A stretch of 64,000 bases of DNA. It comes from Ochrobactrum chromiisoli. GTDB lineage: Bacteria; Pseudomonadota; Alphaproteobacteria; Rhizobiales; Rhizobiaceae. This document shows positions 17,393 through 26,436 of this stretch, piece after piece. Each line of letters opens with the position of its first letter. Positions within the stretch are counted from its first letter, which is position 1. The notes below the pieces were generated by a model that saw only the letters and a list, made by a program, of their open reading frames with translations, was not told where the DNA came from and did not search any database. The translations under genes and the position numbers were made by a program. The stretch covers positions 1-64,000 of the forward strand of contig NZ_JAPHAV010000015.1 in the NCBI RefSeq assembly GCF_026241335.1, in the 5' to 3' direction.

Positions 17393-18376
17393 TCAGGGAA
17401 TGAGCACAGCGGCGCCTTCGAAACGGCCAGCGCGCAGATCATTGAGCGCCTTATTCGCTTCGCGCAATGGATAGGTGGTGACGTTGGTGACGATGCCTGC
17501 TTTCGGGACAATCCCGAGGAAATCGATGCCGTCCTGCCGCGTGAGATTGGCGACCGAGACAACCTGCCGTTCTTCCCACAACAGAGAATAGGGAAAGCTT
17601 GGTATATCGCTCATGTGAATGCCAGCGCAGACGACACGGCCTCCCTTTCGCACATTCTTCAGCGCCGCCGGAACGAGGCTGCCAACGGGAGCGAATATGA
17701 TCGCGGCATCCAGAGGCTCCGGTGGACTGTCTTCGGATGAGCCAGCCCATACGGCCCCGAGATTTCTGGCGAAATCCTGCGTGGCGGTGTCGCCCGCTTT
17801 GGTGAAGGCATAAACACGGCGTCCCTGCCAGCGCGCGACCTGTGCGATGATGTGAGCGGCGGCGCCGAAGCCGTATAAGCCCAGCGTTTTCGCATTGCCG
17901 GCCAAGACGAGCGAGCGCCAGCCAATCAGACCTGCGCAAAGCAGTGGCGCGAGCGAGGCATCCTCACCCTCCTCGCCCAGCGAAAAGGCGAAGCGCGCAT
18001 CGGCCACGACTGCGGTCGCATAACCGCCGTCACGTGTGTAGCCGGTGAACTGCGGTGCATCGCAGAGGTTTTCCCGTTCAGTACGGCAATATGGGCACAC
18101 GCCACAGGTGTGCCCAAGCCAAGGTATGCCGACTCGCTCGCCGATCGTGAGCCCTGTTACACCTTCACCGAGCGCATCAACCCGCCCGACGATCTCATGG
18201 CCCGGAATGATGGGGATATGTGGATCGGGCAGTTCTCCATCCACGACATGCAGGTCCGTGCGGCAGACGCCGCAGGCTGAAACCTTCACGCGGATCTCAC
18301 CCGGGCCGGGCTTCCTATCTGGAAGCTCGGTCCAGACGAGTGGCGTGCCGATAGCATTCAGGACCATTGCATGCAT
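17393..18376 (-). CDS. Zinc-dependent alcohol dehydrogenase (MDR family)
   Basis: A 327-residue medium-chain dehydrogenase. The catalytic zinc site is seen as CGVCRTD and the GHEIVGRV histidine-glutamate segment. The structural zinc loop has four cysteines (CGVCPYCRTERENLC). The Rossmann segment is LGLYGFGAAAHIIAQVARWQGRRVYAF. It would oxidise alcohols or reduce aldehydes with NAD(P)H. It follows the acetoin-reductase-like gene by 20 bases and belongs to the minus-strand redox operon behind an FNR box, which suggests a fermentative or low-oxygen role. Substrate cannot be read from sequence. Confidence 0.9.
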   Translation of the reverse strand: MHAMVLNAIGTPLVWTELPDRKPGPGEIRVKVSACGVCRTDLHVVDGELPDPHIPIIPGHEIVGRVDALGEGVTGLTIGERVGIPWLGHTCGVCPYCRTERENLCDAPQFTGYTRDGGYATAVVADARFAFSLGEEGEDASLAPLLCAGLIGWRSLVLAGNAKTLGLYGFGAAAHIIAQVARWQGRRVYAFTKAGDTATQDFARNLGAVWAGSSEDSPPEPLDAAIIFAPVGSLVPAALKNVRKGGRVVCAGIHMSDIPSFPYSLLWEERQVVSVANLTRQDGIDFLGIVPKAGIVTNVTTYPLREANKALNDLRAGRFEGAAVLIP

Positions 18377-18396
18377 GGCAACCTCCGCGCGTTATA

Positions 18397-19176
18397 TCAA
18401 CGATAAACGATACCACCATCGGTCAGGATCGCCTGGCCGGTGATGTAGTCGGAATCGTTGCTGGCCAGGAAGCTGACGAGAGCCGCGACGTCTTCGGGCG
18501 TCTGCGCCCGACCGAGCGCAATGCCTTCTACATATTTCTTGTAGGTCTCGCCCTTTGGCGCGCCGGTGAGTTCGGAAAAACGCTCATCAATCTCAACCCA
18601 CATGTCGGTGCCGACAATGCCGGGGCAATAGGCGTTTACGGTGATGCCAGCGCTGGCATATTCCTTGGCTGCCGCCTGTGTCAGGGCGCGCACCGCGAAT
18701 TTGGTCGCCGAATAAACGCCGAGCATGGCAAAGCCGTCATGGCCAGCGATGGAAGAGGCGTTGATGATCTTGCCCTTCTGCTTGCGCGCCTTGAACTTGG
18801 CTGCTGCCGCCTGAATCCCCCAGAGCACGCCCTCAATGTTGATCTTGAAGATGCGCTCTACCTCTTCCGGCAGAACATCTGCGATAGGGTTGACCTGGGC
18901 GATGCCGGCATTGTTCACCATGACGTCGAAGCCGCCGAGTTGCTTTTCGGCATCGTCGATCGCAGCGTAGACGTCATCTCGCTTGCTGACATCGGCAGAA
19001 AAGGTGCTTGCCCTGCGACCGAGCGCTTCCACTTCCTTCTTTACTGCTTCCAGCTTGTCGGCCTTCAGATCGACAAGCGCGATGTCAGCGCCGTCCTTGG
19101 CCAGTCTAAGCGCGATGCCGCGGCCTATACCCTGTGCTGCGCCGGTGACGAGAATTTTTTTGCTGTCCAGTGACAT
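18397..19176 (-). CDS. SDR oxidoreductase, acetoin/diacetyl reductase-like
   Basis: A 259-residue classical short-chain dehydrogenase. The cofactor site is [10 protein letters not shown] near the N-terminus, NNAG follows mid-domain, and the active site is [21 protein letters not shown] (S, Y and K). The pattern, including [21 protein letters not shown] and [10 protein letters not shown], resembles acetoin reductase / 2,3-butanediol dehydrogenase (BudC). The start at 19,176 has AAGGAG eight bases upstream; an earlier ATG at 19,206 lacks one. It sits between the ALDH and the zinc ADH genes. No acetolactate decarboxylase is nearby, so acetoin as substrate is only likely. Confidence 0.85.
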   Translation of the reverse strand: MSLDSKKILVTGAAQGIGRGIALRLAKDGADIALVDLKADKLEAVKKEVEALGRRASTFSADVSKRDDVYAAIDDAEKQLGGFDVMVNNAGIAQVNPIADVLPEEVERIFKINIEGVLWGIQAAAAKFKARKQKGKIINASSIAGHDGFAMLGVYSATKFAVRALTQAAAKEYASAGITVNAYCPGIVGTDMWVEIDERFSELTGAPKGETYKKYVEGIALGRAQTPEDVAALVSFLASNDSDYITGQAILTDGGIVYR

Positions 19177-19247
19177 GGTGCTTCTCCTTGAATTGACGTT
19201 TGACACGGCAGTCTGAATGGATGGACTGCCGTGTCGGCAGATCGGGC

Positions 19248-20639
19248 TTAGAAGTGTGCGTCGATATCGACGACATCAATCAGCTTGTGGTTCACGAACT
19301 CCTTCAGGCCGAGACCCAGCAATTCGCGGCCATAGCCCGAACGGCGGATGCCGCCGAATGGAAGGTCAGCTTCCACTTTGGTCGGGTGATTGACGAACAC
19401 CATGCCGGTTGAAATCCGTTTTGCCACTTCCGCGCCCCGCTTGGGGTCTGAGGTGAAGACAGAACCGCCCAGTCCGAAGGGTGAATCATTGGCGATGCGG
19501 ACGGCATCTTCCTCGTCCTTCGCGCGAAACAGCATGGAAACCGGGCCGAAGAACTCCCAGTAGCGCGCCGGATTGCCTTCATGGACATCGGTGAGAATGG
19601 TTGGCTGTACAAAGGCACCATGATTGGGCACTGCCGGGCCGACTTCTTCGGCCTTCGCACCCAGCTCGACCGCCTTGCGAATTTGTTCTTTTAAATCGTC
19701 TGCCGCCTTTTGCGAGGACAGCGGTGCGAGTGTGGTTTTTGGGTCGAACGGGTCGCCGGTGACAAGCTTCGCAACACCCTTGCGATAGCCATCCAGAAAA
19801 GTGTCATAGACCTCGTCAACGATGATCATGCGCTTGGAAGAAACGCAGACCTGCCCTCCGTTCCAGTGGCGGCCGAACACCGCCCAGTCGATCGTTTTGG
19901 GCATGTCGGCATCGGCCAGAACGACAAAGGCGTCGGCACCGCCCAATTCCATTGTCGATTTCTTGAGCGCCTTGCCGGCCTCGGCGGCGACCACGGAGCC
20001 AGCGCCTTCTGACCCCGTCAACGCCACGCCGTGAACGCGCGGATCGTTGATGATCTTGTTGATCTGATCGCGTGTTGCATAGAGGTTCTTGAAAGCGCCT
20101 TCCGGCAGGCCTGCGTCCATCATCAGCTTTTCGAAGGCTGCCGCACTTTGCGGGACGTTTGACGCATGTTTGAGGATGAGCGTGTTGCCAGCCGAGAGCT
20201 GCGGCGCAAGAATGCGCGCAATCTGGTAATAGGGGAAGTTCCACGGCTCAATGGCCAGCAGGACGCCCAGTGGCTCATGCACCAGTATTGCATCGCCTTC
20301 TGCGGGATCAAGCACCGGCAGCTTTTCGGGCTTCAACAGTTCTTCGGCGTGACGAACGTAATATTCGAAGATTTTGGCCGACAGTTCAACTTCCGCCTTC
20401 GCTTCGGAGATGAGCTTGCCCATTTCCAGCGTCAGTAATTTTGCAAAGGCATCGCTGTCGCGCCGCAAAATGTCGGCAGCTTTCTGGAGAATGCGCCCAC
20501 GCTCCGCAAATGGCGTGTCACGCCACTTTAGGAAGGCTGCATCCGCCTTGTCGAGGGCCGTATTGACCTCCGCATCGGTCGCGTCGGGAAACGTTGCAAC
20601 GGTTTCTCCAGTGTAGGGATTTATGGTTGCATATGCCAT
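19248..20639 (-). CDS. NAD(P)-dependent aldehyde dehydrogenase
   Basis: A 463-residue ALDH, close in form to succinate-semialdehyde dehydrogenases. The catalytic glutamate lies in [12 protein letters not shown] and the catalytic cysteine in [20 protein letters not shown] is the oxyanion-loop asparagine region. The 20,639 start is preferred because GGAG lies seven bases upstream, while the ATG two codons earlier is one base from it. It is followed by the SDR and ADH genes and preceded, 45 bases away, by pntB. Together these can interconvert alcohols, aldehydes and acids while the transhydrogenase trades NADH and NADPH. Confidence 0.9.
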   Translation of the reverse strand: MAYATINPYTGETVATFPDATDAEVNTALDKADAAFLKWRDTPFAERGRILQKAADILRRDSDAFAKLLTLEMGKLISEAKAEVELSAKIFEYYVRHAEELLKPEKLPVLDPAEGDAILVHEPLGVLLAIEPWNFPYYQIARILAPQLSAGNTLILKHASNVPQSAAAFEKLMMDAGLPEGAFKNLYATRDQINKIINDPRVHGVALTGSEGAGSVVAAEAGKALKKSTMELGGADAFVVLADADMPKTIDWAVFGRHWNGGQVCVSSKRMIIVDEVYDTFLDGYRKGVAKLVTGDPFDPKTTLAPLSSQKAADDLKEQIRKAVELGAKAEEVGPAVPNHGAFVQPTILTDVHEGNPARYWEFFGPVSMLFRAKDEEDAVRIANDSPFGLGGSVFTSDPKRGAEVAKRISTGMVFVNHPTKVEADLPFGGIRRSGYGRELLGLGLKEFVNHKLIDVVDIDAHF

Positions 20640-20684
20640 TGCCATTCTCCATTGTGAGTGAGGGTGTTGCGTTCTTTTAAGAGA

Positions 20685-22100
20685 TCAGGCGCCAAGATCC
20701 TTCACCGCCTGAACCATTTGCGTCAGCACGGCCTGCGCATCGCCGTAGACCATGCTGCAATTCTCGTTGAAAAAGAGGACATTCTCCACGCCCGAGTAGC
20801 CCTTTCCCTGGCCACGCTTGACGACGTAGACCTGATGAGCCTTGTCGGCATCAAGGATGGGCATACCGTAAATCGGCGAGGACTTATCAGTACGGGCTGC
20901 GGGGTTGACCACATCGTTGGCACCAATAACCAGCGCGACATCGGTGTTGGCAAACTCGGTGTTGATGTCCTCCATGTCGAAGATGATATCGTAGGGCACA
21001 CCGGCTTCAGCGAGCAGCACATTCATGTGCCCGGGCATACGGCCTGCGACTGGATGGATCGCAAACTTCACGTCGACACCTGCCGCCTGAAGCAGCTTGA
21101 CGAACTCGTAGAGTTTTTGCTGCGCCTGAGCGACGGCAAGTCCGTAGCCGGGGATGATGATGACGCTGGAGGCATAGCGCATGGCGATGGCGGCATCGCT
21201 GGCATCAGTGCTTTTCATTTCGCCGTGGGTTTCGGCATTGCCCTGAACTGCGGCATCGCCGAAATTCGAGAACAGCACATTGGTCAGCGAGCGGTTCATC
21301 GCTTTGGCCATCAACACGGTCAACAATGTGCCGGCTGAGCCGACCACCATGCCCGCGATCATCAGCGATGGATTTTGCAGCGCGTAGCCCTCAAGCCCCA
21401 CGGCAAGACCCGTGAAAGCATTGTAAAGCGAGATTACCACCGGCATGTCGGCCCCGCCGATCGGCAGCGTCATCATGATGCCGAATGCCAGTGCGCCCAG
21501 GAAGAACAGCACCGCCAGCAGGGGTAAATACGACGTGTTGAAGAACACCACGAGGGCAATACCGAGCAGGAGAGTGGCCAGAAACAGCGCGCCGTTGACA
21601 AGGCGCTGCCCGCCAAAACGCCAGGGCTTGTTGATCTTGCCGTCGAGTTTTGCCCAGGCGATCACTGATCCCGTCAGCGATATCGAGCCGATCAGCGCGC
21701 CAGCAGCGGTCACAGACAGGATCACCGGTGCCGGCGCTCCGTGCCGCGACAGTTCGACCGCAGCGACTGCGGCTGCTGCGCCGCCGCCCATGCCATTGTA
21801 GAGCGCGACCATCTGCGGCATGGCTGTCATCTCGACCTTACGTCCACGCAGGTAAGCCCAGCCGCCACCCAGACACAGAGCTATAACGGCGAGGATCAGA
21901 TTGACCCCGCGGTGCGGTGCGACCTCGGGCGAGATTTCAAAGATTGTCAGGAAACTGGCTGCGACTGCCACCACCATGCCGATGCCAGCTACAACGATGC
22001 CAGAGAGCGCTGTCACCGGTGAGGACATCCGCTTGAGGCCGAAAATGAACAAGCCAGCGGCGGCCAATCCGCTCAGCCCTAGGATGTGCTGAATAAGCAT
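20685..22100 (-). CDS. pntB: NAD(P) transhydrogenase beta subunit (first copy)
   Basis: A 471-residue membrane subunit with nine or so N-terminal membrane helices (residues 1-270) and the NADP(H)-binding dIII domain at the C-terminus. dIII is marked by VIIIPGYGLAVAQAQ, HPVAGRMPGHMNVLLAEAGVPYD, DVALVIGANDVVNPAA and YVVKRGQGKGYSGVEN. With PntA it couples hydride transfer from NADH to NADP+ to proton entry. It lies directly after pntA2. A second full pnt set lies at 60,130-63,264 and differs clearly in sequence, so this is a paralogue and not a recent duplicate. Confidence 0.95.
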   Translation of the reverse strand: MLIQHILGLSGLAAAGLFIFGLKRMSSPVTALSGIVVAGIGMVVAVAASFLTIFEISPEVAPHRGVNLILAVIALCLGGGWAYLRGRKVEMTAMPQMVALYNGMGGGAAAAVAAVELSRHGAPAPVILSVTAAGALIGSISLTGSVIAWAKLDGKINKPWRFGGQRLVNGALFLATLLLGIALVVFFNTSYLPLLAVLFFLGALAFGIMMTLPIGGADMPVVISLYNAFTGLAVGLEGYALQNPSLMIAGMVVGSAGTLLTVLMAKAMNRSLTNVLFSNFGDAAVQGNAETHGEMKSTDASDAAIAMRYASSVIIIPGYGLAVAQAQQKLYEFVKLLQAAGVDVKFAIHPVAGRMPGHMNVLLAEAGVPYDIIFDMEDINTEFANTDVALVIGANDVVNPAARTDKSSPIYGMPILDADKAHQVYVVKRGQGKGYSGVENVLFFNENCSMVYGDAQAVLTQMVQAVKDLGA

Positions 22101-22101
22101 G

Positions 22102-22410
22102 TCAGTTTTTCCCGCTTCCACTGGACTTGAACATGGCGAGCATACGGTCGGTCACAATATAGCCGCCAGCGGCATTGGCCGCACCGAGCGCGACGCCGAG
22201 AAAGCCGACGACTTGGGCGAAAGGCGTGGTCGCATTGAGCAGCGCATGGAGTGCACCGACGACAACGATGCCGTGGATGAAGTTCGAACCCGACATCAGC
22301 GGGGTATGCAGGATTGAGGGGACACGGCTGATGACTTCGTAGCCGGTGAACGCCGCCAGCATAAAAATATAGAGTGCAATCAGCCAGGTCATTGATGTGT
22401 CGATGGTCAT
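22102..22410 (-). CDS. NAD(P) transhydrogenase alpha subunit, membrane part (first copy)
   Basis: A 102-residue protein equal to the C-terminal membrane segments of PntA, as in alphaproteobacterial three-gene transhydrogenases (PntA2 or PntAB). Marks are VPSILHTPLMSGSNFIHGIVVVGAL and AANAAGGYIVTDRMLAMF, with three membrane helices. The start overlaps the pntA1 stop (ATGA, 22,407-22,410), and it ends one base before the pntB start codon. Confidence 0.93.
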   Translation of the reverse strand: MTIDTSMTWLIALYIFMLAAFTGYEVISRVPSILHTPLMSGSNFIHGIVVVGALHALLNATTPFAQVVGFLGVALGAANAAGGYIVTDRMLAMFKSSGSGKN

Positions 22411-23561
22411 TTCGCAGTCTCCGCGCTGGGTGAAGCCACACCGTTTGTCCCCTGTTGCAGCGTGGCATCGCGGATATTTCCGTCATGGATCACAACGGCA
22501 CCGGCGATGACCTCGTCTTCAAAATCAAGCGAGATAGCCCCGTCTTTCACAAGCAACGTAACGAGATTGAGGATATTCTTGGCGTAAAGTTCGCTGGCAT
22601 GCTGGGCGAGCGCCGAAGGCACATTAAGCGGCCCCAGAATTGTCACCGGCCCCACGTTGATCGTCTGGCCGGGCTGCGTGCCTTCACAGTTACCGCCGCT
22701 TTCAGCGCCGAGATCGACGATCACAGCACCCGGCTTCATCGCCGCAATCTGGTCTGCCGCGATCAGGATCGGCGCGCGCCGACCGGGTACCGCTGCCGTC
22801 GTGATGATCATGTCAGCCTCGGCGATGTGACGTGACACGACCTGGCGCACCTGCATTTTTTCGTCCGCTGTCAATTCGCGCGCATAGCCGCCTTCACCAC
22901 GGGCATCAATGCCGGTATCAACGAATTTCGCACCCAGCGACTGCGCCTGTTCGGCGGTCTCGGGACGGACATCATAACCTTCGGTGATGGCACCGAGCCG
23001 GTGTGCGGTCGCCAGCGCCGAAAGCCCAGCCACGCCCAGCCCCATGACCAGAACTTTTGCTGCGCGCAGTGAGCCTACGGCGGTCGTCATCATCGGCAGG
23101 ATGCGCGGCATGTGCACCGCGCCCAGTAGCGGTGCATAATAACCCGCGAGCGCAGCCTGAGTAGACAGTGCGTCCATTGATTGCGCCCGGCTGATGCGCG
23201 GGATGCGTTCCATCGCGAAGGCTGTGATCTTGCCTTCGCGCAAGGCTGTGACAAGGTCCGGATTTTCGGCTGCGTAGAGGAAAGAGACGAGCAGGGCGCC
23301 CGGTTTCATGGCTTTTGCCACTTCGACCGTGGGCGGCTGGACAGCCAGCACGATATCGGCATTTGCCACGAGAGCTTGAGCGCTATCCGCGAAGGTCACA
23401 TCCTGATAGGTTGTGTCCGCGAAGGTCGCGTTATGGCCTGCGCCGCATTCCAATGTTACCGCTGCGCCCAGTCGTGCGAGCCGCGTGGCGACTATCGGCA
23501 CCGTGGCAACGCGTTTTTCTCCGGGCTTTGTTTCTCTGAGCACTGCTATCTGGATCGCCAT
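22407..23561 (-). CDS. NAD(P) transhydrogenase alpha subunit, NAD-binding part (first copy)
   Basis: A 384-residue soluble dI subunit that binds NAD(H). It begins MAIQIAVLRETKPGEKRVA, the family start, and contains AMERIPRISRAQSMDALSTQ, VLVMGLGVAGLSALATAHRLGA and the domain-closing TILGPLNVPSALAQHASELYAKN. An upstream extension to 23,642 lacks a family match and is rejected. It is the first gene of the minus-strand operon; a perfect FNR/FixK box sits 80 bases before its start. Confidence 0.93.
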   Translation of the reverse strand: MAIQIAVLRETKPGEKRVATVPIVATRLARLGAAVTLECGAGHNATFADTTYQDVTFADSAQALVANADIVLAVQPPTVEVAKAMKPGALLVSFLYAAENPDLVTALREGKITAFAMERIPRISRAQSMDALSTQAALAGYYAPLLGAVHMPRILPMMTTAVGSLRAAKVLVMGLGVAGLSALATAHRLGAITEGYDVRPETAEQAQSLGAKFVDTGIDARGEGGYARELTADEKMQVRQVVSRHIAEADMIITTAAVPGRRAPILIAADQIAAMKPGAVIVDLGAESGGNCEGTQPGQTINVGPVTILGPLNVPSALAQHASELYAKNILNLVTLLVKDGAISLDFEDEVIAGAVVIHDGNIRDATLQQGTNGVASPSAETAK

Positions 23562-23641
23562 TGCCTGCCCCGCTATCGTTTCGCTCAGCCTTCCAGTATG
23601 AACTGCAAGCGAAAGATAGACCGTTTTAATGGCCAAGTACA

Positions 23642-23655
23642 TTGATTAAAATCAA
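23642..23655. promoter_or_regulatory. Perfect FNR/FixK-type box
   Basis: TTGAT-TAAA-ATCAA is an exact match to the FNR/FixK/Anr consensus TTGAT-N4-ATCAA, and the palindrome extends to CATTGATT-AA-AATCAATG (23,640-23,657). It lies between divergent pntA1 (start 23,561) and tetR (start 23,774). With the box centred at -41.5 for the pnt side, the leader would be about 46 bases, a normal class II activation layout. It suggests oxygen control of the pnt-aldh-sdr-adh operon. Confidence 0.7.
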
Positions 23656-23773
23656 TGGCAATTCAGATAGCGTTTGATATTAGTATTTACTGAATATTCT
23701 TTTTGTTACAGCGAGGTCGCACACCATAACACCGACACCCAGAAAAAAGAGACTGAGCCGACAGGAGGCCCAG

Positions 23774-24370
23774 ATGCAGACGCGGGAGCGGCTCATCGAA
23801 TCCGCAACACAGCTTTTTATCAAATCTGGTTTTGCGGGGACTTCACTGCGGGATATTGCTGAGGAGGCGGGTTATTCACAAGGTGCCTTCTATTCGAATT
23901 TCCCCTGCAAAGAGGCGGTGCTCCTTGAGATTCTGAAAAGGCATACCGCATTTGAAGACGAGGAGCTTGAAGCCATCGTCGGAAACGAAGATCACAGTAT
24001 CGAGCAAGTTCTTGATGCGCTGGAACTCTGGTGCGAGAAATTTGAAAAAGACCGCAACTGGTCGATCCTGGCAATCGAACTTCAACTTCATGCATTGAGA
24101 AGCCCGACATTTGCGGCAAGCTATGCTCACTTCTGGCTGGAGCATGAGAAGCGTATCGCCGAACTGATCAGGCGCACGTTCAAACGCGCCGGCAAAGTTG
24201 CGCCAGCGCATTGCGCGCAATTGGCTGCCGGTTTTATGGCTTTGGCGAACGGGCTGGCCGTGCAGGAAAGCATGGAACGTCCGCCGCTCATTGCAGCGAC
24301 AATCACATTATTTTTGCGTAGCTTTATCGATGCCGCCGAACGGGAGACACATGTGGTGCCTCCCCGATAA
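23774..24370 (+). CDS. TetR/AcrR-family regulator
   Basis: A 198-residue TetR regulator. The DNA-binding domain covers about residues 1-50 (RLIESATQLFIKSGFAGTSLRDIAEEAGYSQGAFYSNFPCKEAVLLEIL); the rest is a helical ligand domain. The start has AGGAGG five bases upstream. The frame remains open upstream and reads RKKRLSRQEAQ, typical of longer TetR N-termini, but I see no good start codon there. It lies 77 bases before the oleate hydratase gene on the same strand, so it probably regulates that gene and perhaps the divergent redox operon. A lipid ligand is a guess from context. Confidence 0.85.
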   Translation: MQTRERLIESATQLFIKSGFAGTSLRDIAEEAGYSQGAFYSNFPCKEAVLLEILKRHTAFEDEELEAIVGNEDHSIEQVLDALELWCEKFEKDRNWSILAIELQLHALRSPTFAASYAHFWLEHEKRIAELIRRTFKRAGKVAPAHCAQLAAGFMALANGLAVQESMERPPLIAATITLFLRSFIDAAERETHVVPPR

Positions 24371-24446
24371 CCGTGCTTTGCCTTTCACCGCAAGGATACA
24401 GGCCAGACGTCACCCAACAGACACAAGCGAGAAGGAATACTCTACC

Positions 24447-26216
24447 ATGCATTACAGCAGCGGAAACTATGAAGCCTTCGTTCGTCCCCGCAAGCCCGAA
24501 GGCGCGGATAAGAAGACGGCCTGGTTTGTCGGTTCCGGTCTTGCCGGGCTTGCGGGGGCGGCCTTCCTGATCCGGGATGGTGGCATCGCCGGTGAGCGTA
24601 TTACGATTCTTGAGGAACTTGATTTGCCCGGTGGCGCACTTGATGGGCTTGATGTACCCGAAAAGGGGTTCGTCATCCGCGGCGGTCGCGAGATGGAGGA
24701 ACATTTCGAATGCCTTTGGGATCTCTTTCGTTCCATCCCGTCGCTGGAAATTGAAGATGCCAGCGTGCTTGATGAATTCTATAGGCTCAACAAGGACGAT
24801 CCGAATTTTTCGCTGCAACGCGTTACCCAGAAACAGGGGCAGGATGTCCCCGACAAAGCACTGCTGACGCTCAACGACAGGGCACAGAGAGAGCTGATCT
24901 CGATCATTCTGGCGACGCGCGAAGAAGTAGAGAACAAGCGTATCAATGAAGTCTTGGGTGAAGATTTTCTCAAGAGCAATTTCTGGCTCTACTGGCGCAC
25001 CATGTTCGCCTTTGAGGAATGGCATTCAGCGCTGGAAATGAAGCTTTATCTGCACCGTTTCATCCATCACATTGGAAGTCTGTCAGACTTCTCCTCCCTT
25101 AAATTCAATCGCTACAACCAATATGAATCCATGGTTCTGCCACTGGTGAAGTGGCTGACGGATCAGGGCGTCAGATTTCGCTATGGCGTTGAGGTCACGG
25201 ATGTCGATTTCGACATTCAGCCGGACCGCAAACAGGCAACGCGGATCCACTGGATCGAAAAGGGTGTTGAAGGCGGTGTTGATCTTGGGGCTGACGATCT
25301 CGTTTTCATCACCATCGGCTCGCTGACGGAGAATTCCGATGATGGGGATCACAAGACCCCGGCGAAGTTGAACGAGGGGCCAGCTCCGGCCTGGGACCTC
25401 TGGCGCCGCATAGCGGCCAAGGATTCCGCCTTCGGACGCCCGGATGTGTTTGGGGCCCATATCCCCGAAACCAAATGGGCCTCGGCGACAGTCACCACGC
25501 TGGATAAACGCATTCCTGAATATATTGCGAAGATCGCCAAGCGCGATCCGTTCAGCGGCAAGGTCGTGACGGCTGGCATCGTGACCGTCAAGGATTCCAG
25601 TTGGTTGATGAGTTGGACCGTGAGCCGTCAGCCGCATTTCAAAAAACAACCCAGGGATCAGATTGTTGCTTGGGTCTATGCGTTGTTTGTTGATCGGCCC
25701 GGTGATTATGTGAAAAAGCCGATGCAGGAATGTACGGGTGAAGAAATTACCCAGGAATGGCTCTATCACCTCGGTGTGCCGGTCGAGGATATCCCGGAAC
25801 TGGCTGCAACAGGTGCACGGACTGTGCCGGTGATGATGCCTTATATCACCGCGTTCTTTATGCCACGTCAGGCCGGAGACCGGCCGGATGTGGTGCCGCA
25901 GGGGGCGGTCAACTTCGCATTCATCGGTCAGTTTGCTGAATCAAAGCAGCGGGACTGCGTTTTCACGACGGAATATTCCGTGCGCACCCCCATGGAGGCA
26001 GTCTATACATTGCTCAATGTCGAACGTGGTGTGCCTGAGGTCTTTAACTCGACTTATGATATTCGCACGCTGCTCGCCGCGATTGGTCCTCTCAGAGACG
26101 GCAAACCGGTCGGTATTCCCGGTCCTGAATTTCTCCGAAAGCTATTGATAAAAAAGCTCGACTCTACCGAGATTGGGGCATTGCTGAGAGAGTTTCACCT
26201 GATTTCAACCGAATAA
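24447..26216 (+). CDS. ohyA: Oleate hydratase (MCRA family, FAD-dependent)
   Basis: A 589-residue protein of the oleate hydratase / myosin-cross-reactive-antigen family, which adds water across the cis double bond of unsaturated fatty acids to give 10-hydroxy products. The N-terminal FAD motif is VGSGLAGLAGAAFLIRDG. Other family marks are the GGREMEEHFECLWDLF segment, YLHRFIHHIGSLSDFSSLKFNRYNQYES, and the C-terminal IGQFAESKQRDCVFTTEYSVRTPMEAVY. Length fits the family. The open frame runs back to 24,198, inside tetR, but the family start is MHYSSGNYEAF. The product might detoxify host or environmental fatty acids. A TetR gene precedes it. Confidence 0.93.
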   Translation: MHYSSGNYEAFVRPRKPEGADKKTAWFVGSGLAGLAGAAFLIRDGGIAGERITILEELDLPGGALDGLDVPEKGFVIRGGREMEEHFECLWDLFRSIPSLEIEDASVLDEFYRLNKDDPNFSLQRVTQKQGQDVPDKALLTLNDRAQRELISIILATREEVENKRINEVLGEDFLKSNFWLYWRTMFAFEEWHSALEMKLYLHRFIHHIGSLSDFSSLKFNRYNQYESMVLPLVKWLTDQGVRFRYGVEVTDVDFDIQPDRKQATRIHWIEKGVEGGVDLGADDLVFITIGSLTENSDDGDHKTPAKLNEGPAPAWDLWRRIAAKDSAFGRPDVFGAHIPETKWASATVTTLDKRIPEYIAKIAKRDPFSGKVVTAGIVTVKDSSWLMSWTVSRQPHFKKQPRDQIVAWVYALFVDRPGDYVKKPMQECTGEEITQEWLYHLGVPVEDIPELAATGARTVPVMMPYITAFFMPRQAGDRPDVVPQGAVNFAFIGQFAESKQRDCVFTTEYSVRTPMEAVYTLLNVERGVPEVFNSTYDIRTLLAAIGPLRDGKPVGIPGPEFLRKLLIKKLDSTEIGALLREFHLISTE

Positions 26217-26220
26217 TCTC

Positions 26221-26249
26221 CACCCACCGCGCCGATCATGCGGTGGGTG
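26221..26249 (+). terminator. GC-rich hairpin after oleate hydratase
   Basis: CACCCACCGC and GCGGTGGGTG form a ten-pair stem with a nine-base loop, 5 bases past the stop codon. No T run follows, so termination may be weak or factor-assisted. Confidence 0.5.
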
Positions 26250-26291
26250 AGAATGCCAATCTTCGAGCAGGGGTGCACTTCCATAAAACCT

Positions 26292-26315
26292 GGCATGTGA
26301 ACGTGTTCACATGCC
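26292..26315. repeat. 24-bp near-perfect palindrome
   Basis: GGCATGTGAAC and GTTCACATGCC are perfect 11-base arms around a central GT. It lies between the convergent oleate hydratase and rmuC genes and is followed by CCCCTTTTAC. It could fold as a hairpin or act as a dimer-binding site; no adjacent promoter is evident. Confidence 0.5.
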
Positions 26316-26436
26316 CCTTTTACTTGAAGCATTGCTTCACCGATTCTCGTTTCACGCCGACAGGACTTATGTCCTATCTGCCTGCTTTTACGCATTATCC
26401 TCCGTAAAAGCGCGAAACGGTTTTGCTGGAAGTGTC

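Noticed and set aside
18367..19173. A 268-codon plus-strand open frame opposite the SDR gene.
   Set aside because: Antisense shadow of a gene with a full SDR signature and ribosome site; no family match of its own.
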